Shown: positions 1-6,690, counted from the first letter of the stretch. The stretch: DNA of 9,408 nucleotides from CAYLJO01 sp964383905 (GCA_964383905.1 CAYLJO010000232.1:1-9408), one strand, 5' to 3'. Notes: generated by a model from the sequence alone, not told the origin. Numbers and translations: made by a program.

Positions 1-1270
1 ATGCGGAACTTGTCAAACTTAAGCCGCAGCCTCTCGCTGCGTAACATCAGTCAATTACAGCAATTCCGGCTATTTTCTTTTGGGGGCGATCATCGAAAAA
101 GTCACCGGCAAGCCTTACGAACAGGTCTTGAGAGAAAATATTTTTGCCCCTCTGGGGATGAAAAACAGCGGGTATGACCATTACAACACCATCATCGACA
201 AGCGCGCATCAGGTTATGTAAAGACGCCGCGAGGTTACGAAAACGCGCCATACCTTGATACCTCCGTCCCTTATGCGGCAGGCTCGCTCTATTCGACGGT
301 GGAAGATTCATACCTCTGGGACCAGGCTTTGTATACTGACAAGCTCTTATCAGCAAAATATAAGGGGTTGATGTTTAAGCCCAACCTCGATAATTATGCC
401 TACGGATGGATTGTGGCCAAGGCCTCGCTCGGTGGAACGAAAGAGACGGTTTCGTCCATCTGGCACAACGGTGGGATCAATGGATTCAGTACTTTGATCG
501 TCCGGCTGGTCGACCATAGACATTTGATCGTTCTGTTAGACAACACTTCGCAGGGGCGGTATCTGGACGGCCTGAGTCAGGGAATCATCGACATCCTCTA
601 CAACAAACCGTACAGCCCGCCGAAACAGTCGATCGGCGAAGCGCTTCTCAAAACCGTCAACGAAAAAGATATTGAATCGGCCCTCAAGCAATACCGCGAC
701 CTCAAGGCCAATCAACCCGACGCTTACGATTTTAGCGAGAGTGAACTGAATACCCTGGGCTATCAACTGCTCGGGATGAAAAGAATCAAGGACGCGATTG
801 AGGTCTTTAAGTTGAATACGGAGGCCTACCCGCAGGCTTTCAACACGTACGACGGCCTCGGCGAGGCTTACATGTTGAGTGGGGATCAAGATCTCGCCAT
901 CAAAAATTACCAGAAGTCGTTGGAGTTGAATCCGAAGAATTCGAACGCGACCCAAATGCTGAAGAGGATCAAGGGCGGCGCCACGGGGGAACGTAAGGAG
1001 ACCAAGGTCGACGCCAAAATCTACGACGCCTACGTCGGGGAATACGAACTGGCCCCCAATTTTCTGCTGGCGATTACCAAAGAGGGAGACAGTCTCATGG
1101 GTCAAGCCACCTGACAACCGAAGGTTGAGTTGTTCCCGTCATCGGAGACCGAATTTTTCCTTAAGGCGGTCGACGCGCAAATAACCTTCGTGAAAAACGA
1201 CCAGGGCCAGTTCACCTCCCTTATTCTTCACCAGAACGGGCAAAAGATTACCGCCCGGAAGGTCAAGTGA
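1..1270 (+). pseudogene. Serine hydrolase (class C beta-lactamase family) with TPR and DUF3471-like tail, 3' part, broken
   Basis: The gene enters from the left edge of the window. Family knowledge: these are exported penicillin-binding-protein-like hydrolases whose active site uses an SxxK serine, a Tyr motif and an H/K-x-G motif. Seen here: YSNSGYFLLG from base 56 (the YxN motif), then HNGG at 464-475 (the HxG motif). The SxxK segment lies outside the window. Two TPR-like helical repeats follow at about 749-950, then a C-terminal domain (VGEYEL, from about 1030) of the DUF3471 type. Two lesions are visible. Bases 3-41 encode family-like sequence (ELVKLKPQPLA) in a different frame from YSNSGY, so a frameshift or small deletion lies around 39-52. 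A TGA at 1112-1114 sits where a glycine codon is expected (GQAT-stop-QPKVEL), and the same frame then runs with DUF3471-like sequence to a second TGA at 1268-1270. The longest open stretch is 80-1114. The family assignment is firm; whether the lesions are biological or sequence errors is open. Confidence 0.85.
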
Positions 1271-1289
1271 TTTCCCATTCCAAAGTAAT

Positions 1290-1324
1290 GAGGGGGCGCA
1301 ACCGAATAGTTGCGCCCCTCTCTT
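1290..1324. terminator. Bidirectional hairpin terminator between convergent genes
   Basis: A perfect 10-bp GC-rich stem (1293-1302 paired with 1309-1318, arm GGGGCGCAAC) closes a 6-base loop, CGAATA. It begins 20 bases past the true end of the serine hydrolase reading frame and lies 29 bases beyond the stop of the convergent small secreted gene. The downstream T-tract on the plus strand is weak (TCTCTT), so termination efficiency is uncertain, but position and stem strength fit an intrinsic terminator serving both genes. Confidence 0.7.
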
Positions 1325-1352
1325 GCGACAAGTCAAGCTTTACAAAAAACGA

Positions 1353-1598
1353 TTAACGATTGGCGTTCGTCGTGCCGTTAGAGTTTGAGTTGGTGGATTT
1401 GCGATGCTTCCTGTGGAACCAGTGGCGTTTGTGCTTCTTCTTCGTCCCGGTCGTTTCCGTCTTAGTGCGTTTAGTGGTTTTCTTGGTTGTCGTTGTAGTT
1501 GTCTGGCTCGTGTTTGAGTTTGTGTTCTGCGCTAAGGCAATGCTGCCCAGGCTGAAAACGAAGATGAGCGCCAGGGTAATGCTAAGTTTGTTTCTCAA
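1353..1598 (-). CDS. Small secreted Thr/Lys/Asn-rich basic protein
   Basis: An 81-residue product. Residues 1-23 form a clear signal peptide: basic MRNK, a hydrophobic core, and cleavage expected after ALA before Gln. The mature part is low complexity: an N/S/T stretch, a run of threonines, then a strongly basic segment rich in Lys, Arg and His (KKKHKRHWFHRKHRK), ending in N/S-rich sequence. The start is TTG (1598-1596), chosen because an AAGGGAG ribosome-binding-like sequence lies about 9 bases upstream and the signal peptide begins exactly there. It ends in TAA and converges on the broken serine hydrolase. No enzymatic domain is visible. The composition suggests an exported polycationic protein that could bind anionic surface polymers or nucleic acid, but this is inference; I know of no assigned function for such proteins. 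Confidence 0.75.
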   Translation of the reverse strand: MRNKLSITLALIFVFSLGSIALAQNTNSNTSQTTTTTTKKTTKRTKTETTGTKKKHKRHWFHRKHRKSTNSNSNGTTNANR

Positions 1599-1733
1599 AG
1601 TCCTATTCTCCCTTAAAGGTTCATTGTTGAAGAGTCGTGCGGGACATCTTAAGGCGGTGAAGCGTGGGCCTTCACGGCTGGATATGATGTCTCGCTTGAT
1701 TATTCGGGGAGTTATTTAAACTCTTAGCAACTT

Positions 1734-1833
1734 GTGTGCCAAAGATGTAATAGAAAAACCTTGGGTTAATTCATAAATTTTTAGGTGATATCGGAAACCT
1801 GGTGTGGCCATTATGCGCGTGTGGCAAAGATGT
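1734..1833. repeat. Pair of 15-base direct repeats, 85 bases apart
   Basis: GTGTGCCAAAGATGT at 1734-1748 recurs as GTGTGGCAAAGATGT at 1819-1833, 14 of 15 bases identical. The second copy is followed by CACACC, which pairs with GGTGTG at 1801-1806. The spacing is close to eight helical turns, so paired protein-binding sites are possible, but nothing else supports this. Confidence 0.45.
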
Positions 1834-1862
1834 CACACCGTGGACAAGATTCCCAAGGTGTA

Positions 1863-1882
1863 ATCCGGCTGTAGCGCCGGAT
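1863..1882. other. Short perfect hairpin
   Basis: ATCCGGC (1863-1869) pairs perfectly with GCCGGAT (1876-1882) around a 6-base loop, TGTAGC. There is no following T-run, and the nearest genes are more than 250 bases away on either side. It could be part of a small RNA, an operator or a remnant repeat; the sequence alone does not decide. Confidence 0.4.
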
Positions 1883-2073
1883 GTCACGAAATTTGTGAAG
1901 TATCTATTGTCAACGGCGCCCTCTCTTTCCGTGACGTGTGATCTTTAACGGATCGGATTTATCTGAAGGGGATATTTGATCATTGCTGGTAAGGGCTGTT
2001 CATTTTCAACGAGCGGGTGCAGAATCAGGAGTCAGATGAATCGGAGGGTGGTTCCCAAAGTAGCGGCAAAAAA

Positions 2074-2164
2074 TTCTTACACCCCGCCGGGACTTGGATT
2101 GAATTGATGACAGATGACCCGCGGGGCTCCGGCCGTGGGCTAAACTCTTGCACCCCCGGGCTTG
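2074..2164. repeat. GC-rich hairpin element with a duplicated CACCCC..GGG..CTTG block
   Basis: A block at 2075-2096 (TCTTACACCCC, then GGG and CTTG) is echoed at 2146-2164 (TCTTGCACCCC, then GGG and CTTG). Between them, CCCGCGG (2118-2124) pairs with CCGTGGG (2133-2139), with one G-T pair, around an 8-base loop. The second block runs directly into the start codon of the next gene. The arrangement resembles dispersed intergenic GC-rich hairpin repeats seen in large environmental genomes, but that comparison is from memory. Confidence 0.4.
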
Positions 2165-2167
2165 AAA

Positions 2168-2815
2168 ATGAAGAGGGGAAAGGCCTTGAAACACCTTGCG
2201 CGATACACCTTGCTCGCTCTTTTCATGAATGGCGCAATGGTCTGTTTTGCCCAGGGGAGCAATCACTCTCCAAGTGAGACACCGTCTGCCCACGAATACA
2301 GTCCCGGAGCGTTCACCGACCTTGATAAGCAGGTTCAAAGACAGCGTGGAGGGTGGGAAGGTTTTAAACAGCCGCTGGCCACTTTATTCAACGCCGAGCG
2401 CGAACGCCTTGACGGTAGCTTTCAAAGAGAATTGTTGAAATACATCGATACCGACGTCGAAAAGCACTATTGGGTTTCGTTGTTTCTTACCGAGCCCGGC
2501 TACCTGCATGGTAACCGGCCGCTTTATCCCCTATCGCTATTCATCAAGCAGCGAGCTCTGACTCTCCTTAATGGCAAGTCAGACAAGGAGAGCCTCGGCC
2601 ATAAAGTAAAGTTAAGCGCGAGCGCCGCCGTGGTAAGCGAGAGAATTGGGCTTGATACCCTGGCAAATGTTTACAAGACTGAAGCAGAGCGGCTGCTGGC
2701 CAAAGACTCGGAGCTGCGCGCATCATTTCCCGCAATGAGTGTGGAGGATCGCAAGCTTTACGACTCAATACAGAATAGGACGAGCCGGAGACAGAGATTT
2801 GTGCACCCGCGATAA
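2168..2815 (+). CDS. Exported protein of unknown function
   Basis: A 215-residue product from ATG 2168; an in-frame TTG at 2162 is the only alternative before the upstream stop at 2141. Residues 1 to about 29 form a signal peptide (MKRGKALKHLAR, then a hydrophobic core ending CFAQG). The mature protein looks mostly alpha-helical and soluble, with the conserved-looking stretches YWVSLFLTEPGYLHGNRPL and LSLFIKQRALTLL in the middle. No catalytic motif, lipobox or second membrane segment is visible. No good Shine-Dalgarno sequence precedes either start; instead a GC-rich hairpin element abuts it. The last residues (RTSRRQRFVHPR) are basic and unlike the rest, so a late frameshift that replaced the natural C-terminus is possible but not demonstrable. 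It converges on the minus-strand operon ending at 2878. I recognise it only as a hypothetical protein of the kind seen in Acidobacteriota. Confidence 0.7.
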   Translation: MKRGKALKHLARYTLLALFMNGAMVCFAQGSNHSPSETPSAHEYSPGAFTDLDKQVQRQRGGWEGFKQPLATLFNAERERLDGSFQRELLKYIDTDVEKHYWVSLFLTEPGYLHGNRPLYPLSLFIKQRALTLLNGKSDKESLGHKVKLSASAAVVSERIGLDTLANVYKTEAERLLAKDSELRASFPAMSVEDRKLYDSIQNRTSRRQRFVHPR

Positions 2816-2819
2816 ATCA

Positions 2820-2839
2820 GGTGCTCCCTTAGCAGCACC
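2820..2839. terminator. Weak hairpin between convergent genes
   Basis: GGTGCT (2820-2825) pairs with AGCACC (2834-2839) around an 8-base loop. It begins 5 bases after the TAA of the upstream gene, in the 62-base gap before the stop of the convergent minus-strand gene. There is no T-tract on either side, so it is only a candidate terminator. Confidence 0.35.
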
Positions 2840-2877
2840 GGAGGCCGCATCTCAAGCGCAGCCCAATCCGGCGACTC

Positions 2878-3605
2878 TTAATGCATGTGGTGTGACCCGG
2901 TTGCGGTTTGCCGTTCCACCGACCACATATCCGTGGTCTTCTGTTCATAAGGGTAAAGGTGCACCATCCATCCGAACAACCGCGGGAAGAACCTTCCGCC
3001 CGCCTGATCACACTCCTCTTTGTTCGTAATCGAGCCATTCACTCCGAACCTAGACGTGGTGTCGAATAACCCTTGAACCTGCCCCCGCCGGGGCAAGCAA
3101 AGGTTCACGTGCTGGTGCCACTGCGCCACGCTCAGCGGGATGCGCCCGTTCAGCTCGTCCTCCGTCATGCTCGGAGGCGCGGTGTACATCACGCCGATTC
3201 GTACAACAAAGATGTCGGATGCTCGGGGTTGAAACGATAGTTGGCTTCCATCCCGTACCAATCGTTATTGAAGTGGTACATGTTCTGCGGCACTTGCGGC
3301 AGAAAGATGTGATAGCTGTCTTGGAGCGCAACCTTGTAGTCTTTGTACTTTTCTATCGCCGCGCGCGCTTTCCTGACGATATCGTCGGCACGCTGCTGGT
3401 CTCCCGGCCCAGCCGGCCGCATTTGGCTCATTCTCATGTGCGGGCCCATATCCATATGCCGTGATGACATCGCCATCATCGTGCGGTCCATTTCCACCGC
3501 CTTCTGTTTGTCCTTCGGCATAGACTGCTGCTGATTTTGGGCCGGCACAACTCCGGCCGAGGCGGGCAGTGTTATGAGCGCTAAGATAAATAGAACGAAT
3601 CTCAT
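2878..3605 (-). pseudogene. Exported Met/His-rich protein with WHQHVNLC motif, frameshifted
   Basis: Two overlapping minus-strand frames make one protein. The first begins at ATG 3605, overlapping the previous gene's TGA as ATGA and preceded by GGAAAG five bases upstream. It has a signal peptide (MRFVLFILALITLPASAG), then a Met/His-rich segment (residues about 35-60, with HMDMGPHMRM). It reads on through NWYGMEANYRFNPEHP and LLYE at 3198-3209, then hits TGA at 3189. The second frame resumes at IGVMYTAPPSMTEDEL and carries WHQHVNLC, GVNGSITNKEECDQAGG and FFPRLFGWMVHLYPYE before TAA at 2878. The seam is around 3195-3203, where some residues seem to be missing as well as the frame shifted. The Met/His clusters suggest metal (perhaps copper) binding in the periplasm, but no named family was recognised. 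As written, only a truncated product of about 138 residues would be made. Confidence 0.75.
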
Positions 3606-4234
3606 TTCAACTTTCCGTCGTCTTCGGTGGTTGGATTGCTCAGGTCGGTGATCCAATTTCCATCGACAATAAATTTATACTCATACTTCCCCGGGGCTAA
3701 ATCGATGCGGCAAACCCACCCGTCGCCCTCTCTGGCAAAGAGCAATTGCGATTGATTCCAGTTATTGAATGTTCCGGCAAGCGCCACGACGCGGGCGTCC
3801 GGGTAGCCCTTCAATTTAAATGTCGTGTTGCCTTTAAGGCTGGGCGAAGGCAAGGCCAGTTTCCGCGGCGTAACACTCCTCCCATCAAACAAGTAGGGGG
3901 CCTGGATGGTAAAACTGGTAACATTACCCTTCTCGCCTCTGTTGAACTTCAGCGGCAGGTCTACCCCGGCAATAAGGAAATCGTCACGGGATTGTGGAAG
4001 GAGCTTTCGCTTGTCGATGTGCGAAGGCTTGATCCAAAGCTCATTATTTTCGAGCGTGACGTCAAAGATGAAATTCTCCGCCACATTCGGGTCAACTTCA
4101 TACCGGCCCACATAATCTTTGAGAGCTGTCGGGTCGGGCTTTCTATTGCCAGAGGCTCCATTGGCTTGCGCGCCGGCACCGATAGCAAACAGTAATGAGA
4201 AGATGAGAGTTAGAATAAATCTAGATGTTCTCAT
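3602..4234 (-). CDS. Exported DUF3471-like / CBM48-like (glycogen-binding fold) protein
   Basis: A 210-residue product. Residues 1 to about 22 are a signal peptide (RFILTLIFSLLFAIGAGA). Residues about 36-115 begin LKDYVGRYEVDP and resemble the DUF3471 domain that also ends serine hydrolases, including the broken one at the left of this window. Residues about 136-210 match the AMPK/CBM48 early-set fold: VALAGTFNNWN, then GDGWVCRIDLAPGKYEYKFIVDG and WITDLSNPTTEDDG. In that family the fold normally ends with one more strand (an NSVxxV type), absent here, so the C-terminus looks slightly short. ATG 4234 is preceded by AGGA about 9 bases upstream. Its TGA overlaps the next gene's ATG, implying translational coupling. 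Family knowledge links such modules to alpha-glucan binding; catalytic residues are absent. A periplasmic carbohydrate-sensing or structural role is inference. Confidence 0.8.
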   Translation of the reverse strand: MRTSRFILTLIFSLLFAIGAGAQANGASGNRKPDPTALKDYVGRYEVDPNVAENFIFDVTLENNELWIKPSHIDKRKLLPQSRDDFLIAGVDLPLKFNRGEKGNVTSFTIQAPYLFDGRSVTPRKLALPSPSLKGNTTFKLKGYPDARVVALAGTFNNWNQSQLLFAREGDGWVCRIDLAPGKYEYKFIVDGNWITDLSNPTTEDDGKLK

Positions 4235-4541
4235 AATAGTTTCCTGATGGTCGCTCCAAGCTCTTTGAGGAAAGGTAGCTTCTCAGGTTTTTGGTTGACA
4301 AAAGGCGTGGCGACGAGGCCCTTTCTGGAAAAAGTAATATAACATACCGCCTGACGAGCAGAGCACCGTTTTTCGTAAATAAATCTATTTAACTCAACAA
4401 CGAACACCCGCCAACTCGCATCTGAGCAGAAAAATCGGCGACTTCTTCTGAAGAACGCGATTTTCATCAATCATCAAACAACGTCAAGAGCGACTCCCCA
4501 GGCTCTCCATTCACCCAGTACTAACCGAAAGGAGAACGCCT
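4235..4541. other. Divergent intergenic region with two palindromes
   Basis: This 307-base, partly AT-rich gap separates the minus-strand operon from the plus-strand ankyrin gene and should hold both promoters. Two dyads stand out: TAAATA-AATC-TATTTA (4376-4391) and TTCTTC-T-GAAGAA (4443-4455), each with perfect 6-bp arms. A TTGACA occurs at 4298-4303 but has no well-spaced -10 partner. A 79-codon minus-strand frame inside the gap lacks protein-like composition and is not called as a gene. Confidence 0.5.
4528..4534 (+). promoter_or_regulatory. Strong Shine-Dalgarno fixing the ankyrin-fusion start
   Basis: AAAGGAG lies 7 bases before ATG 4542, an ideal spacing. It decides the start of the cysteine-domain/ankyrin gene and argues that the 5' half of that gene is or recently was translated. 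Confidence 0.8.
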
Positions 4542-5882
4542 ATGCTTAGACGAACCGTCCATCTCAATCAAATCACTATCACTTCTCCCTGTTCCGCCAA
4601 TTGGGATTCCATGATAGGCAACGACCATGTGCGCTTTTGCCGCCACTGCCATCTGAACGTTCATAACCTTTCAGAAATGACCGGGAAGGAGGCTCTGGAG
4701 CTTGTCCGAAGCTCTCAGGGCCGGCTGTGCGCCAGATACGTCCGGCGCCCGGACGGCACGATTCAAACCTCCACCCTGCCCGCTCAGCTACACAGCATCA
4801 AACGTCGCGCTTCACGAATCGCGGCGGGGGCTTTCACGGCGGCCCTGAGACTATCCGCGAGCGCCGCCGCACAAACATCATCTTCCGGTAGGGAACCCGT
4901 ACCGGGCAGCACCGAACTGGTTATCCAAAGAAGCGACACACGCTCAAACACCGCGGACGGATCGAACGCCTCGCTCACGGGAACAGTCTTTGACCCGCAC
5001 AGAGCGGTCATCTCGGGAGCCAAAATCACCATTACCAATGAACAGACGAAGCAAGAGCAGACCGCGATTTCTAATGACGAAGGGTAGTATCAATTTCAGT
5101 CTTTGGCAGCGGGAATCTACACCCTCAAGGTTGATGCGCAGGGCTTCGCTCTGAGCGAGATAACGGATATTGACCTCCAGTCGAATGGGGAGAGACGCGC
5201 TGACGCGACCCTTGAAATAGCTAGCATACAAGTGCAGGTGGAGGTCCGGCAGGATGTAAATCTTACCGGGGAGGTAACGATGGGCATGGTTGCAATCATT
5301 GCAAGTGAGCCTCTGGTAAAGGCAGCAATGGAAGACAACCTTGTGGTGGTGAAAGAACTGATTGCTGCCGGTGTTGACGTGAATGTCCTGGACAAAGGTG
5401 TCGGTACAACAGCCCTCGCCGAAGCGGTCGGACACGGCAACCGTGAGATGGTTAGAGCTTTGCTTAATGCCGGAGCGGACGTTAATGCGAGAACTGGAAG
5501 GCGCCAGACAGCTTTGATGAGACTTGGCGAGCATAGCACGGCCGGTCTGGTGTGGGATCTGGTGGCCGCCGGGGCGGAGGTGAACCTGAAAGACAATGAT
5601 GGAGATGCGGCGCTTATCCTCGCCGCATCTTCTGACAATGTCGAAGTCCTGCAGGCGTTACTCGCCGCCGGCGCAAAAGTTAATGCGAAAAACAACGAAG
5701 GCCAGACCGCCCTCATGATCGCGGCCAAAGAGGGCAACCTCGATAATGTGAGGGCGTTAATCGCGGCCGGCGCCGATGTGAACAAGCGTGACAAAGAGGG
5801 CGAGACCGCTTTAAAGCAGGCGAAAGACAATGGACACGCCGATGTCGTTGAAGTGCTGGAAGCCTCTGGCGCGGTCGAATAA
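4542..5882 (+). pseudogene. Cysteine-domain / carboxypeptidase-regulatory-like / ankyrin-repeat fusion, interrupted by TAG
   Basis: One frame of 446 sense-equivalent codons is broken only by TAG at 5085-5087. Domains in order: residues 1-76, a small cysteine domain (C17, C33-x2-C36, C63, with NLSEMT and the RRPDGT motif), possibly zinc-binding; residues about 91-111, a hydrophobic segment ending SASAAAQ, either a membrane anchor or an internal export signal; residues about 145-230, a carboxypeptidase-regulatory-like Ig-type domain (LTGTVFDPHRAVISGAKITI, NDEG-stop-YQFQSLAAGIYTLKV); residues about 257-446, six ankyrin repeats (LLNAGADVNAR, ALLAAGAKVNAKNNEG and similar). The usual NDEG-x-Y-x-F turn needs a sense codon exactly at the stop, so the TAG looks like a point mutation. 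A TTG at 5103 could restart translation, but no good ribosome-binding site precedes it. Ankyrin repeats bind proteins; the partner is unknown. The domain order is clear; function is not. Confidence 0.85.
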
Positions 5883-6040
5883 CTCGCTAAGGAGAGCCAG
5901 AAATTCTCTTCCTCAGGCTCCAATGCTTCTTTAATGTACTGCCACCCGAAGTGTAGGTATGAGAATGATCGGGTGTGGCTACGCTGTCGAAAGGTAGACT
6001 CTATATCGAAGGGGCTCGGGAAAGCGATTATTTGCTGGAC

Positions 6041-6337
6041 TTATTCATCGCTGCCCCGGGCCTCTTGATTACTTTTCTTGATCAATCTTTTAGGCGCGGG
6101 CGTGCCGTCCTTAATTATTCGGCCCGTGTCGGTTAAATCTTCTTTGTGCCAACGGGTCGGTATCCCCTTACTGAGGATTCGTCCATTCGCAGCTATTCGA
6201 TACTGGGCGGTACAGTGTCTATCCAATGCCTGCACCGGGAACAAGCTGAATTCATCCTTACCGCTCGCGCGGACGATGAATTTTCTTCCATCCGGCAGCA
6301 TATAGACGCCGCACTCCGTCATTTTGATTCCATGCAT
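6041..6337 (-). CDS. Small hypothetical protein, 98 residues
   Basis: The product has a protein-like pattern: GVYMLPDGRKFIVRAS, FSLFPVQAL, YRIAANGRILSKGIPTRW, then DLTDTG and a Lys-rich tail. It appears to be a compact beta-rich cytoplasmic domain; no signal peptide, membrane segment or catalytic motif is seen. Two starts are possible: ATG 6337, or ATG 6322 five codons later (MTECGVY), which has GGAA six bases upstream and may be the real one. It begins 23 bases (or 38 with the second start) after the stop of the PYP-like gene on the same strand, so the two were probably co-transcribed. It ends in TAA. I recognise the pattern only as a lineage-type hypothetical protein. Confidence 0.65.
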   Translation of the reverse strand: MHGIKMTECGVYMLPDGRKFIVRASGKDEFSLFPVQALDRHCTAQYRIAANGRILSKGIPTRWHKEDLTDTGRIIKDGTPAPKRLIKKSNQEARGSDE

Positions 6338-6360
6338 AGCGTCGCTTCAAACAAATGCGG

Positions 6361-6689
6361 TTAGAGAGCAGGTTGAGCCACATCCGGCATGATACGAACA
6401 AGCGCCAGCCGCTTGCGCCCGCGTTCGGACTTTTCAGCGATTCGGGCGAACATAATTTGTACTTTCACTTGGCCCTGCCCGATCAGGAAAGTTGAAGAGA
6501 ATTTATCCACTGGCCGACCATCTGCCATGAACGCGCGAAATCGGCCGACCTGTTCGACAGGCGCAATCTCGCTAAAGAAGCAATACTTAAATTCTGCTCC
6601 GCAGGAGGGCTGTACCGAATCGCTGTCCCGATTACATCGAGCTCAAGCAAACCGAAGGGCAGCATGTTGAACGAGGGATTATCATTCAT
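6361..6689 (-). pseudogene. Photoactive-yellow-protein-like PAS protein, frameshifted, chromophore Cys absent
   Basis: The first frame from ATG 6689 reads MNDNPSFNMLPFGLLELD and then IGTAIRYSPPAE, matching the N-terminal PAS strands of PYP (F..LPFG...LD..G.....Y..AE). After about 6600 a different minus-strand frame continues the fold: CFFSEIAPVEQVGRFRAFM, then DKFSSTF, GQGQVKVQIMFARI and KRLALVRIM, ending at TAA 6361-6363. Together they cover a PYP-type PAS domain of about 110 residues, with a frameshift and probably some lost codons at 6580-6602. In PYP the chromophore cysteine follows FFxxxAP (APC); here it is valine (APV), so even the intact ancestor would not carry p-coumaric acid and was probably a non-photoactive PAS relative. 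As written, translation ends at 6483 with an unrelated tail. An AAAGGAAGG ribosome-binding sequence lies 6 bases upstream of the start. The fold call is good; the ligand is unknown. Confidence 0.75.
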
Positions 6690-6690
6690 G

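Larger units (their letters stand above)
1599..2161. other. Long non-coding stretch with small repeats and hairpins
   Basis: About 560 bases between two divergent genes (the small secreted protein on the minus strand and the exported protein on the plus strand). Open frames here lack signal peptides, ribosome-binding sites and protein-like composition. The stretch holds a 15-base imperfect direct repeat, a 7-bp hairpin and a GC-rich dyad, listed separately. No convincing sigma-70 promoter could be placed by eye, and no RNA gene was recognised. Confidence 0.6.

Noticed and set aside
1112..1114. TGA as selenocysteine in the serine hydrolase tail.
   Set aside because: The position is normally glycine in a non-redox domain, and no SECIS-like hairpin directly after the codon is apparent.
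536..1117. 193-codon minus-strand frame opposite the serine hydrolase.
   Set aside because: The plus strand carries recognisable hydrolase, TPR and DUF3471-like motifs; the antisense product has none.
2006..2338. 110-codon minus-strand frame over the hairpin element.
   Set aside because: It crosses the start and signal peptide of the plus-strand exported gene and has no protein-like features.
4231..4470. 79-codon minus-strand frame ending in an ATGA-like overlap with the DUF3471/CBM48 gene.
   Set aside because: Composition is not protein-like, no ribosome-binding site was found, and it fills the divergent promoter region.
5117..5923. 268-codon minus-strand frame opposite the ankyrin repeats.
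   Set aside because: It is the antisense shadow of a repetitive coding region; the Ser/Ala/Thr-rich translation has no domain, whereas the plus strand encodes clear ankyrin repeats.
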